From contig HG799477.1 in NCBI GenBank assembly GCA_000531095.1, positions 1,531 through 38,364 of the forward strand: a stretch of DNA of 36,834 bases. The letters are read 5' to 3'. How positions within the stretch are numbered: position 1 is the stretch's first letter; every line of letters begins with the position of its first letter. The notes beneath the pieces were generated by a model, which saw only the letters and a list, made by a program, of their open reading frames with translations, ran no database searches and was not told the origin of the DNA. Positions 16,869 through 24,632 of the stretch are shown in pieces. This DNA comes from Gemmata massiliana (GTDB taxonomy: Bacteria > Planctomycetota > Planctomycetia > Gemmatales > Gemmataceae). Made by a program: the position numbers and the translations under genes.

Positions 16869-19400
16869 ATGCCCGATGCACACGCACTCGCGCGACTCGC
16901 GACTCTCGCACACACCGGCTTACCCGACCACACACTCCTTGACCGGTTCGCGGCCGACCGCGACGAATGCGCGTTCGCGGCCCTGGTGGAGCGCCACGGA
17001 CCGGTCGTGCTCGATGTGGCCCGAGCCGTTCTGCGTCACGCCCAGGACGCCGAGGACGTGTTCCAGGCATCGTTCCTGGTGCTCGCCCGGAACGCCGGCA
17101 CGGTCCGCACGCGCAGCTCAATCGGGTGCTGGTTGCACGGGGTCGCGCACCGGCTCGCCCTGAAAGCCCTGCGTGCGCGTGTGCGCCGGTCGCGTTACGA
17201 GGCAGTCCCGCGCGCGGCAGCGCCGGTACCCGGGGATGAATTGACGTGGGGTGAAGTTCGCGCTCTGATTCACGACGAACTCGCGCGGCTCCCCGATACA
17301 CTCCGCGCGCCAGTGCTCCTGTGTCATCTCGAGGGACTCACGCTCGACGAAGCGGCCGCACGGCTCGCTCTCCCACGCGGGACGCTACGCGACCGCCTGG
17401 ACCGCGGGCGCGCGGTATTGCGCAAGCGCCTCGCGCGACGCGGGTTAGCCGTGGCTGCAATCGCTTTTCCGACGGCCATCTCCAACGCCGTACCGCCGTT
17501 AACGGTTCTGGGAACAGCGAGATCCGTGATCCGATTCGCTTCCGGAATCGGCGACCGGTCGCGCGCCGCCGAACTCGCCAACGGAGCGATGCCCGCCATG
17601 ATCTCCGCTCGTTTCAAACTCGCACTGCTGTTCGCGATCACCTTCGGCGCGATGGGACTCGTGGTAGCCGGGATTCGGGACGTCGAAGCGCCCGCCGTTG
17701 AGGTACCCGGGGAAGTATCAACGGTCGATCCGCCCGACGCGGCCCCGCCCGAAGTCGTGCGCGCGGACTTACCCGTCGCCCCACCTCCGGCCCCCGCGCC
17801 GCGTATCGGGTTCGAGAGCATCACCGTCGTCATCAAGCCGCCCGGATTGAGCAACCAACCGGGCGGAACGATCCGGATCTCCTCGGACGGCTCGTGCTTG
17901 TGCGAGGTTCCCGGGCGCATTCCCCCCGGGGGCCGAGAGCCTCTCCTCGGGGCGCGCCTCGTTCACAAGCTCCCACTCGACCGACTCCGCACTCTGAACG
18001 AATTGCTGAAGGACACCGACTGGCTCAAGAAGGACGCGAAGGACGTGATGCGTTTGCACTCGGCCGAGTACGCGATCACGCTAGAACAGAACATCGGGCA
18101 AAAGAATCACGTCAAAAGGACGCTGAAAATCACAGGCGTATCCGAGGTGTACCCGAAGGTGTTGCACTTCTTCGACTCGATCGCGCACCAGGAGCACTTG
18201 CTTTACCGACTGGAATGGGTACCCGAGACGATGGCCGAGGCGCGCCGCGACTTGGACAACATCATCGGCGGAGAGCTGGGGGAGTCGATCGGTCGGTCCC
18301 AGTACGCAATCGACTTGGCGCGATTCACCCCGTGGGCCAAACGGACCGTTCGCAGCTCGTTCAACAAGCAGGTCGATGAGGTTCGCGTCGCGGTGCGCCT
18401 CACCGGGCTGTTGAAACTGGAATCCGAGCGCGAGCACGTGAACGACCTGGCAATGGACCGTGATTCGAGCGTCCGCTCGGCCGTGGCACTGGCGGTCGCG
18501 CGCCTGGGCGGAGAGAAGGCCGTACCGGTGCTGCGGAAGATGCTCCGGAGCACGTCCGAAGCGCCGTGGGAACTCATCAAACTCGGTGTGATCGCGGTCC
18601 CGACGATCGCCGAAGTGATCCGCGACGGCGGCGACCCCAACGACATGGGCTACGAGCACCTGATCCGGGCCTACATCGACAATTGGAAGAGCGTACCTCT
18701 ACCGTTCAATAAGAGCATCGCGGACGCAGTGAAGGCGGGCATGGTATCGGCGAAAGAAAAGGCCGTCCGAGTACAGTACCACCAAGAGCTACTGAAGCTC
18801 ATCGAAGCGCCCCCACCGCCCGAAGATCCGAAACTCGGCCGGACGCGCACGGACGTCCTGAATCTGGCCAACGCGATCGAAGCGTGTAAGGCCAAAACGG
18901 GTGCCTACCCAGAGAAACTGAACGCACTGAAGGACGGTGGGTTCGTCGCTCCGGGTACGAACCTGCGCGACCCGTGGGGGAACGAGTATCGTTACGACCC
19001 AATGGGAACACGGAACAGCGCCGGCCGCCCGGACGTTTGGACAGTGAACCCGGACAAAATGGAGATTGGGAGTTGGGCTTCGGAGCTGTGGGGCGAGTGG
19101 GGTCTGTTGTCTCTGATAAGCAAACCGACCGTCCGCGAGCACTGGGAATTCGGGACGAATACGATCCGGATGCACAAACTCGACGGCACCGTCTACCGAG
19201 GGGCGTGGTACACGCTCGATGCGTTTCAAGAACTAAAGCAGATCAATTTGGTAATCGACGGCGTAACTCACAAAGGGATTTACGAAGTGAAAGGCGACAC
19301 GCTCCGCGTAAGTCACGGGCTATCGGACAAAGACGAGCGCCCGAAGGACTTCGAGGGCGGAGAACACGCCGCGGTCCTCGTCTTCAAACGGCAAAAATAA
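16869..19400 (+). CDS. ECF sigma factor 1, membrane-anchored, with HEAT, GspG-like and TIGR03067-like domains
   Basis: This 843-residue protein has sigma region 2 at about residues 20-105 (DAEDVFQASFLVLARNAG, GCWLHGVAHRLALKALR) and region 4 at about 130-190 (LPDTLRAPVLLCHLEGLTLDEAAARL, helix-turn-helix RGTLRDRLDRGR). A transmembrane segment follows (FKLALLFAITFGAMGLVVAG, about 249-268) and then a Pro-rich linker. Beyond it come a beta/alpha region, HEAT-like repeats (about 523-600), a type II secretion pseudopilin-like block (about 658-710: DVLNLANAIEACKAKTGAYP, then LRDPWGNEYRYDP) and a C-terminal TIGR03067-like unit (about 769-843: GIYEVKGDTLRVS...FEGG...LVFKR). The topology predicts sigma in the cytoplasm and sensor domains outside, which would make an anti-sigma gene unnecessary. 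This is an inference from planctomycete sigma fusions. AAGGAGG precedes the ATG. Confidence 0.88.
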   Translation: MPDAHALARLATLAHTGLPDHTLLDRFAADRDECAFAALVERHGPVVLDVARAVLRHAQDAEDVFQASFLVLARNAGTVRTRSSIGCWLHGVAHRLALKALRARVRRSRYEAVPRAAAPVPGDELTWGEVRALIHDELARLPDTLRAPVLLCHLEGLTLDEAAARLALPRGTLRDRLDRGRAVLRKRLARRGLAVAAIAFPTAISNAVPPLTVLGTARSVIRFASGIGDRSRAAELANGAMPAMISARFKLALLFAITFGAMGLVVAGIRDVEAPAVEVPGEVSTVDPPDAAPPEVVRADLPVAPPPAPAPRIGFESITVVIKPPGLSNQPGGTIRISSDGSCLCEVPGRIPPGGREPLLGARLVHKLPLDRLRTLNELLKDTDWLKKDAKDVMRLHSAEYAITLEQNIGQKNHVKRTLKITGVSEVYPKVLHFFDSIAHQEHLLYRLEWVPETMAEARRDLDNIIGGELGESIGRSQYAIDLARFTPWAKRTVRSSFNKQVDEVRVAVRLTGLLKLESEREHVNDLAMDRDSSVRSAVALAVARLGGEKAVPVLRKMLRSTSEAPWELIKLGVIAVPTIAEVIRDGGDPNDMGYEHLIRAYIDNWKSVPLPFNKSIADAVKAGMVSAKEKAVRVQYHQELLKLIEAPPPPEDPKLGRTRTDVLNLANAIEACKAKTGAYPEKLNALKDGGFVAPGTNLRDPWGNEYRYDPMGTRNSAGRPDVWTVNPDKMEIGSWASELWGEWGLLSLISKPTVREHWEFGTNTIRMHKLDGTVYRGAWYTLDAFQELKQINLVIDGVTHKGIYEVKGDTLRVSHGLSDKDERPKDFEGGEHAAVLVFKRQK

Positions 19401-19401
19401 A

Positions 19402-19435
19402 TCCCGGGATCGACCTCAACACGATCAACCCGGGA
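19402..19435. terminator. Inverted repeat between convergent genes
   Basis: TCCCGGG (19402-19408) pairs with CCCGGGA (19429-19435), with an inner GATCG/CGATC pairing. It begins right after the sigma factor stop and ends 15 nt before the stop of the convergent P-loop gene, so it could serve both. Confidence 0.5.
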
Positions 19436-19450
19436 CCATCCGGGGCGGAC

Positions 19451-20416
19451 TCACGCCTGCGTGGTGACGTACCCGCGGAGCGAGCCGCCGAGTTGCTTCA
19501 CCCACGCCTTCAGCCCGGCGAATTCGGGGCGTTCGACGTCCGGTTCGCGGGTCACCAGGTACACCGCGTCCGCGGATGAACAGGTCGCGTCGCGCTCCGG
19601 CACCACGCCCCACACGCCCGCGTCGATGAGCACCCAGTCGAACCACTGACGCAACTGCACCATCAGTTTCGGCAGGTCGTGGCCCATTGCGCCGGCGGTG
19701 CTGTCGTGGGCCTCGCCCGCGGTGAGCGCCTGAAGGCTCGGGAGCGGGGTCGGCTGAAGCGCCCACGGGAGCGGGAGGTGCTGGCCGAGAACCTCAGCGA
19801 GTCCGGGCGCGGGGCGCAGCGCGAGGCTGTTAGCGATCCCCGGGCGCGTGAAGTTCGCGTCGGCCACCAGCACGCGCTGACCGTCCCGCGCGAGCGTCAG
19901 CGCAAGGTTGAGCAGTACCGTGGTGGTGCCCGCTTGCGGGGTGGCGGCCGTGAACATCAGCGCCCGCGAGGTCGCGCCCGGCAACTGCTTCGTAACCTCG
20001 TCGCGCAGCGTGCGGTACTCGGCGCTCACCGCGTGGTCCGGGAAGTGGAGCGCGACCAGCCCCGCATCGGGGCCGCCCGTGCGCCCGGGGACGCGCGGCA
20101 CGGTGTCGTGGAACCGCACCGACAAGAATGACGCGGCTGGGGCTTCGACAACCGGCGTGGCAGTGGGAATAGGCGCCGGGACGGGAGCGGGCGGTGGGGC
20201 CACCGGCGTGGCAATGCGCGGGAACGAGCGCGCGGGTTCCGGCTTTTTCGCTTCCGCCCGCACTGCGGAGAATATGGGACCGCTCGGGCCGCCGATCTCC
20301 ACAAACGGCGCGTCCTCGGCGCCGATCTCGAACGAATCGTCGTTCCCGCGCGGTTCCTCGCTCGCGATCGAGCGGGCCACATTCGATCCGGTCAGCGCGC
20401 TAAACACCCGGCTCAT
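19451..20416 (-). CDS. BY-kinase/CpsD-like P-loop protein, degenerate Walker A
   Basis: This 321-residue protein has a disordered Pro-rich N-terminus (about 1-125). The ATPase part starts at about 130 with SAEYRTLRDEV, the motif that precedes the ATPase in CpsD/Wzc-type tyrosine autokinases. Walker A reads ATPQAGTTTVLLNLA (about 158-172). The usual GxGKTT lysine is replaced by Thr, which should weaken ATP binding. Walker A-prime VLVADANFTRP and Walker B WVLIDAG are present. There is no Tyr-rich tail. Proteins of this group regulate export of surface polysaccharide, and a closely related type accompanies exosortase/EpsH loci. The ATPase gene at 20510-21471 is just upstream on the same strand, so the two are probably one operon. 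Its activity is doubtful. Confidence 0.8.
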   Translation of the reverse strand: MSRVFSALTGSNVARSIASEEPRGNDDSFEIGAEDAPFVEIGGPSGPIFSAVRAEAKKPEPARSFPRIATPVAPPPAPVPAPIPTATPVVEAPAASFLSVRFHDTVPRVPGRTGGPDAGLVALHFPDHAVSAEYRTLRDEVTKQLPGATSRALMFTAATPQAGTTTVLLNLALTLARDGQRVLVADANFTRPGIANSLALRPAPGLAEVLGQHLPLPWALQPTPLPSLQALTAGEAHDSTAGAMGHDLPKLMVQLRQWFDWVLIDAGVWGVVPERDATCSSADAVYLVTREPDVERPEFAGLKAWVKQLGGSLRGYVTTQA

Positions 20417-20509
20417 TCCGTGCCCCTGTTAGCCAACCCGAGCGGTAATGTTCCCTGCGACACGAACGGCGGCCCGTGTGCGCGACTGATTCAGACGCTT
20501 TAATCCCTG

Positions 20510-21471
20510 TCAAGCCGGGCGCTTGCGAACGGCCTTGTCCTTCGCACCGCGACCGGCGCTGCGTTCACCTGCCGTCGGTTTGCGCTTCGCGTGGATTTCT
20601 GGCTCCGATTCACGCCCCGGGTGCGGGAGCAGCACGGCGTCGCTGGTGCCATCCTCATCCGGGGGCGTGATCCCGATGCGCTCCAGTGCTTCGAGCGCGG
20701 CCTCCACGTCTACCAGCTCGGCCTCACCTTCAGCAGCCAGCTCGAACGCCAGCGCCGCGGCGCGGTTCAGCACGCGCGGCACCCCACGGCACGCGGCGGC
20801 GAGCAGTTCCACCGTGCCCTCGTCGAACACCTTGGCCGGGTCACCGTTCGCGGCTCGCACCTGGTGCCGCAAGTACGCCACCGACTCTTCCACCGAAAGG
20901 GCGTTGATCGAGCACCGCACAGAGATACGTCCCGCGATCGGGGCATTGGCCGGCTTGCGCAGCGCGTCGCGCAGGGCCGGCAGCGCGACCAACACCGCGA
21001 ACACAACCGCTCCGGAACGCGACTCCAGATTGCCGAGCAGCCGCAGTTCTTCAAGTGCAGACGCGCTCAGGTGCTGGGCCTCGTCGATCACAATTACCGT
21101 GGGGAACCCATCGGCCGCGGCATCGAGCAGGTGCCCCGTTACGGCGAGCCGGAGTTCCTGTTCGCTCAGGCCCTGGTACGGCTTGTTAAGGTCGAACAGG
21201 ATCGCTTGGAGGAGGTCCGCTGGGGTCTGGGCGCGGGCGTTCGGGAGCAACACCCGCGGCACATCGGGGAGCAGGTCGTCGAGCCACTTGCGGGCGACGA
21301 GTGATTTGCCGATCCCGGGGGCGCCATCAATGAGTACGAGCGGGTCGCGCCGACTGAACGCGGCCACCAGCGCGGCCAGCGCCGCGGAGTGCGCGGGCGC
21401 GGGGAAGTACGCGGCGGCGTCTACGGCCGGGCGGAACGGGGGCGGTCCATGCCGAAGTGCGACCAGTCCAC
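20510..21471 (-). CDS. ExeA/GspA-type AAA ATPase, single-base frameshift near start
   Basis: The AAA+ domain shows Walker A DGAPGIGKSLVARKWL, Walker B TVIVIDEAQHLSASALEEL, a sensor region and a winged-helix-like lid (GVPRVLNRAAALAFELAAEG), then a basic tail (RGAKDKAVRKRPA). This is the architecture of ExeA/GspA/XrtA-associated ATPases used in envelope polysaccharide or secretion systems. The natural start appears to be GTG 21471 with GGAGA 8 nt upstream, coding for VDWSHFGMDRP. That frame is closed by a stop, while the rest (PFRPAVDAAAYFPAP...) is in the next frame. Adding one base to the G5 run at 21438-21442 (C5 on the coding strand) yields DRPPFRPAVD and a 320-residue protein. The break is either a homopolymer sequencing error or a real shift. 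Confidence 0.82.
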
Positions 21472-21731
21472 GATCGCTTCTCCATCTTGGTGTTTCGCGC
21501 TCGGCAGGGGGCAAAATTGGTTCCCTGTTCGTGCGTAATCGGCGATTGTGAAGGTGCGACTTAACCCCATCCGCGCGAAGCGTCGCGTCAAGTGTCGGTG
21601 CTCGGTTTTCTCCTCGTTTTTTTTGAATTAAACGGCACAAGATTTCGTACTTGCACACACGGTCTCGACCGGTATATCTTCCCAACCTACAGGTCATCGC
21701 ACTGCGAACACGCTGCAAGGAGTGCAGAGGC

Positions 21732-22538
21732 ATGAGCAGGACGCTCACCCTGATCCGAACCGGTTGGGACTCGATCCGATCGATCGCCGCGAGCGGTCGC
21801 AAAGCGGACGCCCTGGCCCAACTGGAGTTGCTCCTCGTGCGCACCGACGTGCCCACGGACATCGCCGCCGAAGGCCACCAACTGGCCGGCACCATCGCCC
21901 TCGACCTGGGGCGATTTACTACCGCTCGTCGGCACCTGAAGGCCGCGTCGGGGTTCGATGTGACGGACGCGAACACGCGATACTTGACCGGGCGCGCGTG
22001 GGAAGAAGATCCGGAAGGGTGCGACCGCAAGGCCGCGATTGCGTTCCGCAAGGCGACGCGGCTCGACGGTACCAACCCGCTCTACCGCGCCGCGTTCGGC
22101 CGGGCCGCGGCGCGGTGCGGGCAAGTTCGGCGCGGCGTTTGCGAAATGACGGCCGCGGCCGACCAAGCTGTCGACGATGTGGCAGTTGTACGCATCGCTG
22201 TGAACGGATTGCTGGAATTGGGCAAGCTGGGTAAAGCCCGCGGCGTGTTGGCAAAGGCGATGTTCCTCCGCCCAGGGCACTCCGAACTCGCAACCGCCTG
22301 GGAGCGGACCAAGTTCGAGGCCGCGCGGCGAAACCAGCGCCGGGTGCTCAAGACACGCGAAAACACACGGTACGCGCAGGACGCGCAATTCGCCAGGGAA
22401 GGCGACCGTGTGCTCCTGCCGTTCATCCGCATCGCGGACGGTACGAGTACCGCGAGCGGAACCTCGGTGCGTGTGGACACGGTGTCGTTCCCGCGCCCGC
22501 ACTTCGACCGGCTCCGGATCAGCAAACTGGACCGCTAA
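21732..22538 (+). CDS. TPR-like helical repeat protein
   Basis: This 268-residue soluble protein starts MSRTLTLIRTGWDSIRSIAA at ATG 21732, with AAGGAG and AGAGG upstream. Repeated helix pairs resemble tetratricopeptide repeats: GRKADALAQLELLLVR, LDLGRFTTARRHLKAASG, AAIAFRKATRLDGTNPLYR, LLELGKLGKARGVLAKAMFL. A basic region (KFEAARRNQRRVLKTREN) and a C-terminal tail with FPRPHFDRLRISKLDR follow. No enzyme motif is seen. It is transcribed divergently from the BY-kinase-like/AAA ATPase pair and could belong to the same envelope function, but this is only a context guess. Confidence 0.7.
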   Translation: MSRTLTLIRTGWDSIRSIAASGRKADALAQLELLLVRTDVPTDIAAEGHQLAGTIALDLGRFTTARRHLKAASGFDVTDANTRYLTGRAWEEDPEGCDRKAAIAFRKATRLDGTNPLYRAAFGRAAARCGQVRRGVCEMTAAADQAVDDVAVVRIAVNGLLELGKLGKARGVLAKAMFLRPGHSELATAWERTKFEAARRNQRRVLKTRENTRYAQDAQFAREGDRVLLPFIRIADGTSTASGTSVRVDTVSFPRPHFDRLRISKLDR

Positions 22539-22582
22539 AGATTACACCACGAGCTAAGCGGCTGGCAGGAAGCCACGGCCGC

Positions 22583-22632
22583 GACCACGCCCGACGCAGG
22601 ACGCAGGACGCAGGACGCGCTCGGGCGTGGTC
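22583..22632. terminator. 12-bp hairpin with a loop of 7-bp tandem repeats
   Basis: GACCACGCCCGA (22583-22594) and TCGGGCGTGGTC (22621-22632) are perfect complements. The 26-nt loop is built from repeats of ACGCAGG (just over three copies, 22594-22618). It lies between the convergent TPR-like and pyrK genes, followed by ATTTAATG. A bidirectional terminator is likely; the tandem repeat in the loop is unusual. Confidence 0.6.
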
Positions 22633-22689
22633 ATTTAATGTCCACTTCGCAATGATTGTTGGCAAACCGCGAGATGCCAGCGCCGATTC

Positions 22690-23511
22690 CTACTCCCACA
22701 CCAACTTCGCCGCGTCGAAACACGGGCCGTCCACGCAGACGCGCTTGTAGTCATCGCCTTCCGGTGTCTTTACCTTCGCCACGCAACTGAAGCAGATACC
22801 CACACCGCAGGCCATCGGCGTTTCGAGCGACACCTGACACGGCACATTCCACTTCGCTGCCAGTTTCGCGAGCGCGTGTAACATCGGCTCCGGCCCGCAC
22901 CCCACGAGCGGCCCCGTTACCCCGTGCGATTCGAGCAACTGCGTCACGAACCCCTTCGTCCCGATGCTCCCGTCGTCGCTCGCGAGGTTCACGTCGACAC
23001 CCGCGGCGCGGAAGTCATCCACACCCGCCGCGAGGTCCGCGCACCGCACACCGTAGTAGAGCGAAACCTTTTTCGTGCGTGCGCGCGGGGCGTCGCCCCC
23101 GAACCCGCGTGTGCCGAGTAACTCGCGCGCGTAAGCAAGAAACGGTGTCTGCCCGATCCCACCCGCCACGAGCGTCACTTGGTCTGGCGCTCCCACATCC
23201 AGGAACGGCTTCCCGAGCGGTCCCCACACTTGAAGATCTTCGCCCGCCCGCACTTCTACGAGCCGGCTCGTCATCTTCCCCACGACGAGGTAGACCACGT
23301 CCACGGCGACCGGAGCGCCGGAGCCATCGAGCACGGTGTCGTACAGCGCGAACGGGCGCCCGAGCAGTGGGTCGGTGGTGTTCGGCAGCCGGAGCATCAC
23401 GAACTGGCCGGGCCTAATAGTGGTAGCCAGTTCGGGACAGTGGAGCCGAACGCGGAACGTGCGCTCAGCGAGTTTGACGTGTTCGAGAACGCGCGCGGTG
23501 CGGTGGAACAT
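22690..23511 (-). CDS. pyrK: Dihydroorotate dehydrogenase electron transfer subunit (PyrK-like)
   Basis: This 273-residue flavoprotein belongs to the ferredoxin reductase-like family. Residues about 1-95 form the FAD-binding barrel (RPGQFVMLRLP, LLGRPFALYD). The NAD-binding part has VTLVAGGIGQTPFLAYA and VGCGPEPMLHALAKL. Near the C-terminus, CGVGICFSC and a later VCVDGPCF provide the four Cys of a 2Fe-2S cluster. PyrK passes electrons from the type 1B dihydroorotate dehydrogenase PyrD to NAD+ in pyrimidine synthesis. No pyrD is nearby, so another role as an electron-transfer subunit cannot be excluded. The ATG at 23511 has no clear ribosome binding site, because an inverted-repeat element begins 3 bp upstream. 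Confidence 0.9.
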   Translation of the reverse strand: MFHRTARVLEHVKLAERTFRVRLHCPELATTIRPGQFVMLRLPNTTDPLLGRPFALYDTVLDGSGAPVAVDVVYLVVGKMTSRLVEVRAGEDLQVWGPLGKPFLDVGAPDQVTLVAGGIGQTPFLAYARELLGTRGFGGDAPRARTKKVSLYYGVRCADLAAGVDDFRAAGVDVNLASDDGSIGTKGFVTQLLESHGVTGPLVGCGPEPMLHALAKLAAKWNVPCQVSLETPMACGVGICFSCVAKVKTPEGDDYKRVCVDGPCFDAAKLVWE

Positions 23512-23513
23512 TG

Positions 23514-23713
23514 TTTTGGCGAACGGCCGGTGTGAACCGGCCGGTGTTTGAGGCGAACGAGGTAGTGAGACCGGGTGAGTTTAGCGTACCGACACCGAAT
23601 CGGTTTCGTCTTCTGCGCTGGTGTGAGTTTAGTGGGTCTGGCAGCACCGGCCGGCTCACGCCAGCCGTTCGCCAAAATCGCACCGGCTGGCTCGCGCAGA
23701 CCGTTCACCGACA
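23514..23713. repeat. Intergenic element with 33-bp inverted repeats and a third related unit
   Basis: The left arm (23514-23546) begins TTTTGGCGAACGG and ends CCGGCCGGTG. The right arm (23645-23677) is its reverse complement with 3 mismatches in 33 positions. A third, more diverged unit in the right-arm orientation follows at about 23682-23713. The element fills the whole space between the pseudouridine synthase stop and the pyrK start. No ORF inside looks real. The pattern fits a REP/MITE-like family; copy number elsewhere cannot be seen here. Confidence 0.7.
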
Positions 23714-24502
23714 TTACGCAGGGCGATCGCCCGGATCGGCTTTCTTCTCGCTGGCCCGCAGGCGCGCGGCGGTGATCTTTTCCTGCGACTTCGTCACAAA
23801 TAACTTGAGTTCTTTCAACTCGTCTTCGCTGATCCGGCGCGCCTTGCCCTTCGGCAGCTTGTCCAGTTTCACGGGACCGATCGCAACGCGCTTCAGGCGC
23901 ATCACCTTGTGGTCGAGCTTCGCGAGCATCCGGCGGATTTCGCGATTCTTCCCTTCGGTCAGGATCACGCGGAGCCAGGTGCCGTTCCCCTGTGCTTTTA
24001 CCCGCTTCACGCTTTTCGCGCGCACTTTGCCGTCGCTCAGCCAGACGCCGTCGAGCAGTTTCTGGAGGTCTTCGTCGGTAGGGCGCCCGGCGACGAGCAC
24101 GAAGTACGTTTTCGGCACGCCGTACCGCGGGTGCGTCAGCCCCATCGCCAGGTCGCCGTCGTTGGTCATCAGCAACAGCCCGTCGCTGCCCTCGTCGAGC
24201 CGCCCGACGGTGTAGACGCGCTGTTCGACGTGCGGGAGCAGATCGACCGCGCGGGGGCGCCCGGCGGGGTCGTGGTTCGTGCAGAGGTGACCGACGGGCT
24301 TGTTCACCGCCCAGTAGACGAGTTTCTCGGCCTTCACCGGCTGGTCGTCGACCGCGACCTGGTGGTGCGCGGGGTCGATCTTCAGCCCGAGTTCCTTGAC
24401 CCGGACGCCGTCCACCTTCACGCGCCCGGCGGCGATGAGTTTGTCACAGTGGCGCCGCGAGCCGACCCCCGCGTGCGCCAGATACTTGTTGAGACGTTGC
24501 AT
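23714..24502 (-). CDS. rRNA pseudouridine synthase, RsuA/RluB family
   Basis: This 262-residue protein has an N-terminal S4 RNA-binding domain (residues about 1-48: MQRLNKYLAHAGVGSRRHCD). The catalytic domain carries VYTVGRLDEGSDGLLLMTND with the catalytic Asp in GRLDEGS, plus HPRYGVPKTYFV and LTEGKNREIRRML. These are the standard motifs of the RsuA/RluB/RluE/RluF family that isomerise uridine to pseudouridine in rRNA. The target site (16S or 23S) cannot be assigned with certainty; the S4 domain and length favour RluB-like. A Lys/Glu-rich tail follows. It lies upstream of pyrK on the same strand, separated by the inverted-repeat element. Confidence 0.93.
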   Translation of the reverse strand: MQRLNKYLAHAGVGSRRHCDKLIAAGRVKVDGVRVKELGLKIDPAHHQVAVDDQPVKAEKLVYWAVNKPVGHLCTNHDPAGRPRAVDLLPHVEQRVYTVGRLDEGSDGLLLMTNDGDLAMGLTHPRYGVPKTYFVLVAGRPTDEDLQKLLDGVWLSDGKVRAKSVKRVKAQGNGTWLRVILTEGKNREIRRMLAKLDHKVMRLKRVAIGPVKLDKLPKGKARRISEDELKELKLFVTKSQEKITAARLRASEKKADPGDRPA

Positions 24503-24632
24503 ATTCCCAATTGTACCACACCGCCCCGAATTGACACGAAAACGGCGCGCGTTCGCCCGAAGGTGCCCGCGAGGACAATTGGGAAGGCACAGCGAAGTGG
24601 ATTATGGAAACAGCTTGAAATGGAGAGCGGAT

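Noticed and set aside
22594..22618. CRISPR-like repeat
   Set aside because: The repeat unit is only 7 bp in direct tandem without spacers and lies in a hairpin loop.
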